This document shows, one piece after another, positions 22,061 through 31,928 of a stretch of 64,000 nt of DNA. The position numbers and the translations under genes were made by a program. The DNA comes from Trissonchulus latispiculum (lineage: Eukaryota > Nematoda > Enoplea > Enoplida > Ironidae): contig JASAND010020903.1 of the NCBI GenBank assembly GCA_030248195.1, positions 1 to 64,000 of the forward strand, given 5' to 3'. Position 1 is the first letter of the stretch, and each line of letters starts with the position of its first letter. The notes under the pieces are model-generated. The model saw only the letters and a program-made list of their open reading frames with translations. It was not told the DNA's origin and searched no databases.

Positions 22061-22797
22061 AAGTGGTCGAAAATAAAATTTTTCAAAAGTGGTCAAATTT
22101 GGTACCAAGTGAAAGCCCTAAGCGAGCTGAGCAACTTTTGTCATAGAACCGCATGCTCAAAGTATCTGTAGAGTGCTGTGGTGGGGTGGGGTGGGGACTT
22201 AGGCGATTTTCGGTCAAAAATGAAAGTTTTCAAAAGTGGTCAAATTTGGTACCAAATGAAAGCCCTAAGCGAGCTGAGCAACTTTTGTCATAGAACTGCA
22301 TGCTCAAAGTGGCTGTAGAGTGCTGTGGTGGGGTGGGGTGGGGACTTAGACGATTTTCGGTCAAAAATGAAAGTTTTCAAAAGTGGTCAAATTTGGTACC
22401 AACTGAAAGCCCTAAGCGAGCTGAGCAACTTTTGTCATAGAACCGCATGCTCAAAGTGGCTGTAGAGTGCTGTGGTAGGGTGGGGGTGGGGACTTAGGTG
22501 ATTTTCGGTCAAAAATGAAAGTTTTCAAAAGTGGTCAAATTTGGTACCAAATGAAAGCCCTAAGCGAGCTGAGCAACTTTTGTCATAGAACTGCATGCTC
22601 AAAGTGGCTGTAGAGTGCTGTGGTGGGGTGGGGTGGGGACTTAGGTGATTTTCGGTCAAAAATGAAAGTATTCAAAAGTGGTCAAATTTGGTACCAAATG
22701 AAAGCCCTAAGCGAGCTGAGCAACATTTGTCATAGAACTGCATGCTCAAAGTGGCCGTAGAATTCTGTGGTGGGGTGGGGTGGGGACTTAGGCGATT
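22061..22797 (+). repeat. 147-bp tandem array in copy A
   Basis: GCAACTTTTG (one variant GCAACATTTG) occurs at 22131, 22278, 22425, 22573 and 22720, giving a 147-148 bp period. Each unit has GGTGGGGTGGGGTGGGGAC and CAAATTTGGTACCAAATG. The same array, with different copy number, is in copies B, C and D. Confidence 0.95.
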
Positions 22798-22863
22798 ATA
22801 ATGGATAGACATAGGCCCAACACACATATTATCTCCTTTTGTGCGGAGCATTTTTGTTACTTG

Positions 22864-23721
22864 TATATATATACCTTAAATACGGTGTTTGAGCTAGTGA
22901 AATTAGATTCAGACAGGATACCTATAACCAAACATTATATGAAGCTAATGACATTACGCAAGACGGTGAGGATTTTTTCAGACTTGGGATTGGGAATAAA
23001 AGTAGAGAGTCTGTAGGCAAGATGGTAAGAGGTCGTCGTGATGTCAAGCCGTTGAAACCACGGCAGCGAGCGTCAATATGAGCCCAAGAGAAACGTGGCG
23101 GCTCATATTAACCAGTTACAGCTTGTCCTTTACCGATTTAGATGCTGGCTCATATTAGACGTTTTAAATCTTGTCCTTGACATATTTAAATGTTGACCAT
23201 CATAGCTCATATTGCATTTTACATGCGACTGCAAGGAGCATTTTTCCTACTTGTATATTTATACAGTATATATATACATTTAGGTCTAAATTGGGTTAAA
23301 CCCCCCAGCCATTTTTCCAACCTTCCTCCTCAAACGTTTTGGGGGTCTCCGGCCCCGGCCCCCCTAACTAAGAGGGGGGAGGGTTAGTCGAAAAGTCGAC
23401 ATCAAAAATTGGACATTTTTAGGATTAATTTTGCAAAATGTTTCACAAAGTCGAAATTTGTGGCTTAACATGTTTATTATCGCTAGAAATACACGTTTAT
23501 AACGGTTTTATAGACTTTTAGACTCAATATTGACCTTATTCTGGACATAGAAACATGTTGACAAGCAAGTTTTCGAGTTAAAAACACTGTATAATGTCAA
23601 AATTATTTAATGATGTCATGCTTTTCGGCATTAGCAATGGCTGAAAATGCGAGTTTTGGCATAAAAATTGAAAATTTTTTTGGGGGAGGTTTGGAGGGAG
23701 GTCGACGTGGGGCATAGTTTC
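22864..23721. other. Repeat-derived non-coding stretch
   Basis: A second tail-like fragment (AAGGAGCATTTTTCCTACTTG near 23235-23255) resembles the end of the composite element. From about 23290 the sequence is a CATAG-family relic, ending GGGGCATAGTTTC at 23710-23721, where the next element inserted. No gene. Confidence 0.5.
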
Positions 23722-24428
23722 CTGTGTTTTTTTTTTGCGAAAAAAACTGCGAAATTCCGCACTTTTTTTGAAAATTCCGCAACTTTTTTCGGAGCTCTGC
23801 GTAAAGTTCCGCAAAAAATTTTGTCTTTGAGTAGACATTTTCAGTTGTCTCCGATGAAAAATAAACGTGTTTCTGATACTTTTTGAAGAAAAATTTCGCG
23901 CCCTCGGCGCGTATTTCTATATATATACGTAGACACCTTTCAATCTTAGCTGAGTTAGAATGCCTAGTGACAGCTATGCAATGAAATTCTTTTAGCCTTG
24001 AAACCATAACATACCATAATTTTAAACAATTATTAACCTATTAGCAGTTTGCTTATATATATCTTAGGATTTTACTGACAGTCGAAACTAAACTTTTGAG
24101 AATTTCCACTAAGGATTTTCCTCGGTTTTACAAAATTTTCTCAGCTTCTGGGGGCTCCGCCCCCAGACCCCCGCGTCTCTTCACTATTAAGTATACTTGT
24201 AAAACACGCTTATACATGCTTCGACTTTCGAAAAATAGTTATAACTTGGTTAATACCATGCGTTAAAATTTAAAAATGTGTTTAAATACACCCAAATTAC
24301 TAAAATTCATTAGTTATCTTTAAAATACTAAAAAATAAGTATTTCGCAATTTTTTGCGAAATTCCGCAAAAAATTTTGGAGGACTGCGTAAAAGTTCGCA
24401 AAAAGTTTCGACGAAAAAAAAAACACAG
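23722..24428. mobile_element. hAT-like element with CTGTGTTTTTTT ends, 707 bp
   Basis: Inverted ends CTGTGTTTTTTTTTT are flanked by a perfect 8-bp duplication, ATAGTTTC (23714-23721, 24429-24436). The duplicated bases are the terminus of a CATAG-family element, so this copy inserted into the end of another transposon. The interior carries one GCGCC..GGCGCG hairpin (23897) and one GGGGCTCCGCCCCC hairpin (24141-24172). Non-coding. Confidence 0.88.
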
Positions 24429-24958
24429 ATAGTTTCCCTGGAACTTTGGGTCTGGGGGGACAAATATGGTGGTTTATATATAATTGACTATATTACCTTT
24501 TAATTGCTGTAAATAACCATCTTTAGCTGTTTATAGCTGATTTATAGTATTTCTTCAAAAATTTTCAGAAATTGCAAAAATTTTTTTCAAAAATTTTGCA
24601 TTTTTACTTGGTTGCACTTGCGACCTATTTTTTGGCGGGAGGGGGGTTTGAGCTCGGCTTGGGGGGAGTAGTTGAGGTCGGGGAGGGGGGAGGGGAGGGG
24701 CATAGGTGGTGTGTTAGGGGGGTTGGGACCCCTCTTACCAATACGAGGGGTCACCGACCCACCCTCCCCCTGAAAAATTTCTTTTTCCCTTTTTCTCCCT
24801 TTTTTCTAGTCCTCCCCCCAAATCGGCCGTCGGCCGATCCCCCCTAAAAATTTTCAACGCCCTACCTAAATGTTTGCAAATTTTTAGCCAACAATTCGAA
24901 AATTTTCAAAAAATTAGCGAAAAATTGCTAAAATTCGCTTAATTATATATATACCTTA

Positions 24959-27585
24959 CAGGGTTTTTTTGGTCGCGGACTAGTGTGCATTTTTTGTGCA
25001 TTTTTAAAAAATAGTGTGCATTTTGGAAAAAATGTGTGCATTTTTTAAAAATTGCTTATTTTGAACTAGAAGAACGTGCATTTTTGGTCGATTTTTGTGT
25101 TTGTTCTACGTATTTTTAGCTTAAACTGCAATCCCACGCTTTGCCTGACAAGCCCCCAGAAGTTGAGAATTTTTTGGAATTTTAGCCGTGAAAGGAATTT
25201 TTTCTGAACAATTTCGTACCATTTTAACAGCTTAATAAACGGCAATGAGAGCTAGTATTGTACTCTTCGTACCGTTGTAGAGAATAGGAAGAAAATGTGA
25301 AGAAATACTTTAAAAGAAATTGGCTTAATCCAGCTTTTATTTTTGACGATGAAGGAACACACAGTATAATGTATAAATATACGTATACAAGTAACAAAAA
25401 TGCTCCGCACAAAAGGGGATAATATGTGTGTTGGGCCTATGTCTGTCGTTTAAATTCCGGTTGAGAAAGCAAGTATATAAATCCGACACAGCAAGTTTGG
25501 GTGGGTGGTTCTATGGCGAAAGTTGTTCAGTTCGATGAGAGCCTTCATTTGACTCGAAATTTGACCACTTTTGAAAATTTTAATTTTTGACCCAAAATCG
25601 CCTAAGTCCCCACCCCACCCCACCACAGCCCTCTACAGCCACTTTAGGTACGCACTTCTATGACAAAAGTTGCTCAGTTCGATGCGGGCTTTCATTTGGT
25701 ACCAAATTTGACCACTTTTGAAAATTTTAATTTTTGACCCAAAATCGCCTAAGTCCCCACCCCACCCCACCACAGCCCTCTACAGCCACTTTAGGTACGC
25801 ACTTCTATGACAAAAGTTGCTCAGTTCGATGCGGGCTTTCATTTGGTACCAAATTTGACCACTTTTGAAAATTTTAATTTTTGACACAAAATCGCCTAAG
25901 TCCCCACCCCACCCCACCACAGGCCTCTACAGCCACTTTGAGCATGCAATTCTATGACAAAAGTTGTTCAGCTCACTTAGGGCTTTCATTTGGTACCAAA
26001 TTTGACCACTTTTGAAAATTTTAATTTTTGACCCAAAATCGCCTAAGTCCCCACCCCACCCCACCACAGCCCTCTACAGCCACTTTAGGTACGCACTTCT
26101 ATGACAAAAGTTGTTCAGCTCACTTAGGGCTTTCATTTGGTACCAAATTTGACCACTTTTGAAAAATTTTATTTTTGACCACTTGACCGCCTACCCGATT
26201 TACCCTTCAAACGGCAAAGTGGAGCCAGTCCAGCAAAATGGGTGGGTCGGACGGCAAAACGGACTCCGGGAATCAGCTGGGCGCACCAGAAAACCTCTAT
26301 GGACAAAGTTTTGAGAGGCTATGCACAGTCCTATATGGTGTTCTTGTAAGTCGGTACCGACCTGACCCTCCCGACAGCAAAGTGGAACCAGCCCAGCAAA
26401 ATGGGTGGGTCGGACGGCAAAACGGACACCGGAAATGAGCTGGGCGCACCAGAAAACCCCTATGGACAAAGTTTTGAGAGGCTATGCACAGTCCTATATG
26501 GTGTTCATGGAAGTCGGTACCGACTTGACCCTCCCGACAGCAAAGTGGAACCAGCCCAGCAATATGGGTGGGTCCGACGGCAAAACTGCTTACGGGAATC
26601 AATTCGCCGTGCCAGAAAACCTTTGTATGAAAGAATTGAGCTTTCTAAGTTGAATACACAGCGAGAAATTTCGATTTTTCATTTTTCGAATTTTCACCAT
26701 TTTTGACCGGCCACAGTGGTCGCATGGGAAGTGATAGAGAAACGAGACTTAGCTATTTAGTTAGTTCAATATATGTAGTTTCTGAATATAAAAAGAAATC
26801 GGCTCCAGCTCTTAACGTTCGAGCTGCGCAGCGACCACAAAAATGGTCACTTTTCGCTCTGAGCCGACTTTGCGGCGCCACTGCGGCGCTGTGGCGCACC
26901 TGCGGCGCAAAAAAAGTAGCGATTCTTAAATGGCGCATGGGGTACTACCAGACCCTATACCCCTTTAGGTCCGGCCTCCGCTGCAGATTACGTGAAAGAG
27001 GCGGAAAGTCAGGACAATACGACCATTAAATAGGAGAAACCGGAAAAAAAAAAAAACATCGCCGCCATAACCGGTCCGGGGCGCAACTTTTTAACGGAAA
27101 GTGATACGGGGCTGAAACTTCGCACACATACTAAACTCGATGTGCTCTACAATTTGCGCATGAAATCTGCGCAGGATCTGCGCAGGATTTTGCGCAGCCT
27201 CTGCGCAGCTTATTTTACGGTGTCTCCAGGGACTTTTGACACATATTATAGGGGTCGCTGCCGCGACCCCTATGATACAACCTAAAGCAAAAATATTTCA
27301 AAAATTAGTGGCTTTAGTAAAGAAGAATAGAACAAAGTAAGGTCGTTGCGACGTTGTCAGGATCGATCGAAAAATAGTAAGAAGAAGCGGGGGTCTGGGG
27401 GCGGCAGCCCCCAGCTAAAAGCTGGAGCTTTTTTCAAAATTTAAAGCATTTTGGAAATTTTTTAGAGCATTTTGCGGTTAGCTGAAGCAAAATTTGACTG
27501 TGCATTTATGTGTGCATTTTTAAATTCGAGTGTGCATTTTGGAAAAAAGTGTGCATATGCACAATAAAATGCACAAAAAACCCTG
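24959..27585. mobile_element. hAT-like element with CAGGGTTTTTT ends, middle layer
   Basis: CAGGGTTTTTTTGG at the left and the inverse AAAAAACCCTG at the right are flanked by a perfect 8-bp duplication, ATACCTTA (24951-24958, 27586-27593). Arms are rich in TGTGCATTTT. Without the 1.9-kb composite insertion it would be about 740 bp. It carries a hairpin GGGTCTGGGGGCGGCAGCCC (27390-27415) and half of another near 25150. Short coding frames are absent. Confidence 0.88.
25388..27275 (-). mobile_element. Composite minisatellite element, copy B (inverted)
   Basis: Same architecture as copy A, read on the minus strand. Terminal hairpin GGGGTCGCTGCCGCGACCCC is at about 27251-27270. The 147-bp array occupies about 25520-26190 (period confirmed by TGACAAAAGT at 25661, 25808, 25955) and the 163-bp array about 26195-26620. 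It is more diverged than copies A, C and D. It is embedded in the hAT element 24959-27585, giving a defined host sequence for an empty-site test. Confidence 0.75.
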
Positions 27586-27833
27586 ATACCTTAAAAATCG
27601 CTACAAATAGCTCAAAATTGAGAAAATTTGTCGTTGTTGTTGTTGTTGTTTGCTGCATTAGACATCACAATAAAATTTTTTAGTTTTTTAACGAAAAACC
27701 GAATTTTCGCCGATCCCCCTCGAAAATTTCTTACCCTCCCCCCAAATCGACCCCCCACCCACTTTTTTTGCCAGATCCCCCCTTCCCTACTTTTTTCAAA
27801 CCCCCACCCCCACTTTCACCAGCCACACCTATG

Positions 27834-28061
27834 GGGAGGATGGGTCTGGCCTCTCCGTGTGGGGGGGGGTCTCTCAGGGGGCAATACCGTAGCCTGGTAC
27901 ACCTATTATGCCATGACGTAGTTTTAACATTAGATCATGAATCATGATCATTTCATAGGTGTTGCTGGCGAAAAAGTGGGGGTGGTCGTGGGGTTTGGGA
28001 AAAAGTAGGGAGGGGGTCCGGCTAAAATGTGGGAGGGCGGCCGAAAAACGATGATTCGAGG
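27834..28061. other. CATAG-family relic
   Basis: G-rich words and isolated ends (GGTACACCTATTATG at 27897, CATAGGTGTTGCTGG at 27955) show decayed CATAG-type termini. No gene. Confidence 0.45.
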
Positions 28062-29320
28062 CATAGTTTCTCACCAGGGGAAGGGTTGGGGTTGTTGTCT
28101 TCGGGCGTCCGATGGTCTTCCCATCACACACGTCGGCCTCCAAAAAAGCCGATCTCCCTGAGGAATCGAACCACCCTGTCTGGTTCAACCGCCATTATTT
28201 CAGGCCCCACGGTTGCCCCAAGAATTTTGGTCCTGGGTTGGGTTAGGGCCGGGCATTTCGTTAGGATATAGATCATAGTTTCGTCTTCTTCCTGGCACCT
28301 TCGACAGAGGGGCCCAGAATTGTCAAGTTGGAATCGAGAACGGTAGACAGCTAGCAAAGGACAATGGCCCTTGCTCCGCAATTGAGAAAGCGTTTTGCGT
28401 TCCAGTTTGCTTAGTCTTTCCTCCAACTGCCGTTTTGCGTTTAGACTTAGGATTGCCTCATTAGATGCTGCGAGAGATTGCCGCCACCGCGAGGAAGATG
28501 ACCGATCGATAGCGGCTTTTGCCGACGTATAGTCAATTGGGACATCCTCCTGGCCGAGGAGGGTTGCCTCCCTGGCCAGAAGGTCTGCTTCTTCATTGCC
28601 CTGGATGTTATACATAATGTCCAGGGATCCACTGGAAGTGAAACTGTTTCCTGCCAGTTCGCTGCCATTTAGGAGTTTCCAAATGACTGTTCCACTTTCG
28701 TCCTTTTGATTCGGGGGTCCGGCAGCCAGGCATCGGATGGCAGCCTGGGAATCTAGGAAGATTCTGATCGTCATATATTTGTTCAGGCGGACTGAATTTC
28801 GGGTTAGCCAGTCCATTGCACTACGGACCGCCCGCAGCTCAGCTGTTTAGCTAGAACAGTACCGTCCAGCAGGGGTCGCAATCTTGATTGTTTCATGGGG
28901 CAGACGCACGACTGCCCCGGACCACGATTGTCATTACTCGCTGAACCATCTGTCCAGATTGATATGTGCGCTGGAGATTGCGCCGCAATTGTGGATTTCG
29001 CGGCTGCTAGTTTGATTTCCGGTGAATCATTCCTGCAGATGGGCAGACCCAGTTCATCCCTGAAGCTTAAATCACTATTTAGCTCCCAAGTTGGATTCGT
29101 GGGTCTTGGAAACGGTTCCCTCGGATACTCCGACAGACCAGCTGTAGCTGCTGTCTCTTCAGCCAGCCGTCTCCAAGGGTTGGGGTTGAGGGGATACATA
29201 TATGTCCCCAAAATTTCCGACCAACTTTACCTCCTCCCAGATTTTTGGGTTACCCCTCCTGGGCTTATTCTAGGGAATTTTTCTTGGGGGGGGCCCTCGG
29301 GGGAGGGGCCAAAATTTTTC
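28062..29320. mobile_element. CATAG-family element split by a non-LTR retrotransposon
   Basis: The left end CATAGTTTCTCACCAGGGG is at 28065. The interior resumes after 29188 with GGGGATACATATATGTCCCC and CCAACTTTACC, matching the CATAG element at 11420-11450. The right end is not resolved. Confidence 0.5.
28095..29174 (-). pseudogene. 5'-truncated non-LTR retrotransposon tail (RNase H + zinc finger)
   Basis: A 1080-bp insertion is bounded by a perfect 14-bp duplication, AAGGGTTGGGGTTG (28081-28094, 29175-29188), as made by target-primed reverse transcription. Minus-strand frames give an RNase H domain: SIWTDGSAS (first Asp), TAELRAV (Glu), IFLDSQAA (second Asp) and GNEEADLLA (last Asp). A C-terminal zinc-finger-like CRRCQEEDET..KCP follows, with the usual His replaced by Tyr. 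The upstream and downstream parts are in different frames, and a TAA precedes TAELRAV, so it is non-functional. The frame ends at 28124; there is no poly-A, the 3' end being GAAGACAA. I-like, R1-like or Outcast-like clades are candidates. Confidence 0.85.
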
Positions 29321-29841
29321 AAAATTTTTCTATAAACATGCTAAAAATAGCGCTATTTTTATAGTAATCGCCAAGAAGTTCGTTTTTAGTGCAAAAATAG
29401 TGCTTAACTAGGCAAAAATCGACTAAAAATCTCCGACGAGACCGGAAAATTTTTGAAAATTTGGCCTTCTCAGCGATTTTTTCAGGGTAAAATTTGGTAC
29501 CAAAAGGGGCACCCACTTTTTAGGAGGGGAAGGGTGTGTATGGGGGCCCCCCACCCCCTTACTAGAATAAGCCCAGCCCCTCCCCCGAAGCCCGAACGAC
29601 CCCCTCCCACTTTTTGGGGCCGAACCGAAACGTTAACTAAATTTTGCCAACAGTTGTTGTTTTTTCAAAACTTTTCCTCAAATTTTGGATTAAAATCGCT
29701 TTAAAACCGCGTGAAAACACCTCAAACGATAAGACCAAGCATTGTTTTGACGGAAAAAGCGTTTTAATAGAGAAAAGGCTAATTTTTTGGATTTCCTGAG
29801 GTTCGAATTTTTATGGGGTTCCGAAAAGTACTACTCCCCAT
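29321..29841. other. CATAG-family interior
   Basis: G/C-tract-rich sequence (GGGGGCCCCCCACCCCC near 29540) and AAACGATAAG words match CATAG-family interiors. It is interrupted at 29842 by the next hAT element. Confidence 0.5.
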
Positions 29842-30204
29842 CAGGGACGGATCCAGGGCGGGGGGCGGCCCCCCGTCGCGATTCGAAGATAGGAAAATTA
29901 AGGAGAGAAAAAGGAAAAAAGGCAAAAAACCAAAAAATTTCGCGCCGTCGGCGCGAATTTTCTACTTCTTAACCGCATATTTATTGCATTTGTGAAGAAA
30001 AATCTTCAAATGCATCCGATTTTTCGGAGAAAATTACCATTTTTGCCTAAAAATGTCAAGAATTTAAAAAAATTTGTTCAGTTCTTCAGTATGAAAAGAA
30101 TTAAAGATTCGAAGATCGATTTTATTGATCCGCCCCCTTGACCCCCGCTGGAAAAATTTTACCGCGCCCCCCCCCCCCTTCACGAAATCCTGGATCCGCC
30201 AGTG
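29842..30204. mobile_element. hAT-like MITE with CAGGGACGGATCCAGG end, 363 bp
   Basis: Left CAGGGACGGATCCAGG and right CCTGGATCCGCCAGTG are the well-known hAT type of terminus. A perfect 8-bp duplication CTCCCCAT flanks it (29834-29841, 30205-30212). Removing it rejoins a CATAG-family interior reading CCCCATCACATTTCGG, as at 11332-11347. It carries the CGCGCCGTCGGCGCG hairpin at 29941. Confidence 0.9.
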
Positions 30205-30250
30205 CTCCCCATCACATTTCGGGGGTCGACCCCTAAGTAAGTTTCGGAGT

Positions 30251-30535
30251 TCGCCGCTTTCACGTGAACAGCAGCGGTGGGCTGACCTAAAGGGCTATAG
30301 GGCCTAGTACTACATACCCTTTGAAGAATCTAACAATCGTAACTTTTTTGCGCCACAGCGCCGCAGTGGCACCGCCGATTCGGCTCAGAGCGAATGACCA
30401 TTTTTGTGGTCGTATATAGATCAGGTCTAACGTTACGAGCTGGAGCTGACTTTTTTATATTCAAAAATTACATGTATTGAAATAACTAACTGTCCAGGTT
30501 TCGTGTCTCTATCACATCTCTAGCGACCACAGTGC
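30251..30535 (+). repeat. Fragment of the composite element body
   Basis: Matches the conserved body of copies A and D from GTTCGCCGCTTTCACGTG to GCGACCACAGTG with several differences, but lacks both ends and arrays. It is the oldest-looking trace of the composite family here. Confidence 0.75.
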
Positions 30536-30916
30536 TGGCTTTTTCCTAGGCAAAAATTTCTGGGTGGGGGAGTCTGGGGGGTACCCCCCAGGTCTGGGGC
30601 GGGGCTCGGATTTCTGGGGGGGGGGGGGGAAGAAAAATTTTCCGAAAAATGCCTAAAAATAGCTATTTTTTGCTGCTTAGCTAAAAAATTAACTATTTTT
30701 AACTTAATTTTAAGCTTAAAATATAATATAGCTAAAAATGCTTAAAAATGGGTAAAAATCTACGAAGCCGAAAAAAATTTTAAAATTTATATATATACCC
30801 TCAAAATCCTATTTTTCCGGTCACTTTAGAGTTCTGGGGGGGATGGCCCGAATCCTAGGGGGGGGACGAATTGCTGGGTGGGGGCCCTCCGCCCCCCCCC
30901 CCTGTAGGAAAAAGCC
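30536..30916. mobile_element. CTGGCTTTTTCCTA-ended element
   Basis: Left CTGGCTTTTTCCTAGG and right TGTAGGAAAAAGCCAG are inverted, about 380 bp apart, with G-rich blocks between. It interrupts the composite fragment at ACAGTG. A clean duplication is not seen. A related lone end is at 31327, and a degraded relative spans about 47880-48210. Confidence 0.6.
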
Positions 30917-31928
30917 AGCAGCAGCACCATCTATTCAGGCAGTTCAAATCTTTCAGACAAAGGTTTTCTTGCACGTAGAATTGATTCTCGCAGTCAGTTT
31001 TACCCTCCGACCCATTCACCTTGCTGGGATTGTTCTACTTTGCTGTCTGCAGAATCAAGTCTGGCTTTTATATATCTCGGTGGATTTTGGCTTAAAAACA
31101 TCTAAAATTGGTCATTTTCAGCGATTTTTAGCAATTTGTATACAAGAAACCCACAAAAATTTGAAAAAATTTTCTAAAAGTACGTATGCCCCCATTTTGG
31201 GTGAGCCCCCCATAAAAAATTGCCAAGGGACAAGCCAGTACTACGCTCTACTTACTTAGCCTCGCAAAAGTTTGTCTATAGGGGTTTTCTGGTGTCCCCG
31301 GTATCTGTTTGCCTCCCAGCCCACCCATCTGGCTTTTTCCTAGTAAAAAATTTCAGGAGGGTGGGGAAGACTGGGGGGCCCAGGTCTCAAGGGGGGCACA
31401 GATTTCTTGCCTAAAAATAGCTTTTTTTGCTGCTGAGTTAAACATTATGCAGTTTTTAACCTAATTGTAAGCTTAATATACGTAGCTAAAAAGGCATAAA
31501 AATACGGCGAAGCGTATATATTTGGGTGGGGTCAGCCACCAAAATTTCGAGAGTGTGGTCGGGACCTTTCCGCTTAGAAAAGGGAAATGGGGGGGGTGTA
31601 TATTTTTGAGAAAACCGATACTTTTAAACGAAAGAATTTACATGTACTATGTACTATGGTTGTTTTTGTTCAAATCGGTGAGAAAGCAAACGATTTGTAA
31701 CACTTAGGCCTATTTTTGAATTCCGAAATTTCAAAATTTTGGCCCAAAAGCCGAGAATTGGCCAGTCTCGGTCTCGGACTGAGACCAAAAATTTTTTGAA
31801 AGCATCAAATTTCAGCGAAAATTTTAAATCAATGTAACGAAAATTAACTGGCGAGGTGCAGAAACCGTATATATATGTACATATATATATATATTATATA
31901 TATTTATATACGTATATATATATATATA
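30917..31928. other. Mixed repeat fragments
   Basis: Pieces of the 163-bp unit (30960-31060 and 31250-31320) alternate with AT-rich DNA, a lone CTGGCTTTTTCCTA end at 31329 and a TA microsatellite before copy C. A GTCTCGGTCTCGG word at about 31768 recurs at 34200-34270. No gene. Confidence 0.5.

Larger units (their letters stand above)
20977..22863 (+). mobile_element. Composite minisatellite element, copy A
   Basis: First of four copies with the same order: (1) terminal hairpin around GGGGTCGCGGCAGCGACCC; (2) a TGCGCAG-rich segment; (3) a conserved ~500-bp body with GCGCCGCAGCTGCGCCAC; (4) a 163-bp tandem array (about 21625-22060); (5) a 147-bp tandem array (22061-22797); (6) a tail ending GTGCGGAGCATTTTTGTTAC then TTG. 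In all four copies the outer bases are TCATAGGGG and TTACTTG, with TA on both flanks. No protein is encoded: frames through the arrays are periodic shadows. A Helitron/Helentron-like element or a TA-target element without inverted repeats are both possible. Confidence 0.75.
24701..27833. mobile_element. CATAGGTG hAT-like element, outermost of a three-layer nest
   Basis: Begins CATAGGTGGTGTG and ends CACACCTATG. Flanks GGGAGGGG and GGGAGGAT share six of eight bases, an imperfect duplication. Its interior (24880-24958 joined to 27594-27680) matches the CATAG-family interior at about 10610-10740. It is split by the hAT element at 24959-27585, which is in turn split by composite copy B. Confidence 0.7.

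Noticed and set aside
21599..22146. Several 80-160-codon open frames on both strands over the 163-bp arrays (also at 26.2-26.6, 32.7-33.4 and 38.2-38.8 kb)
   Set aside because: They are periodic translations of a tandem repeat whose period is not a multiple of three. The same motif appears in successive frames and on both strands, with no independent coding signal.
22061..22797. CRISPR-like array
   Set aside because: Units are directly adjacent ~147-bp minisatellite repeats without unique spacers, in a eukaryotic genome.
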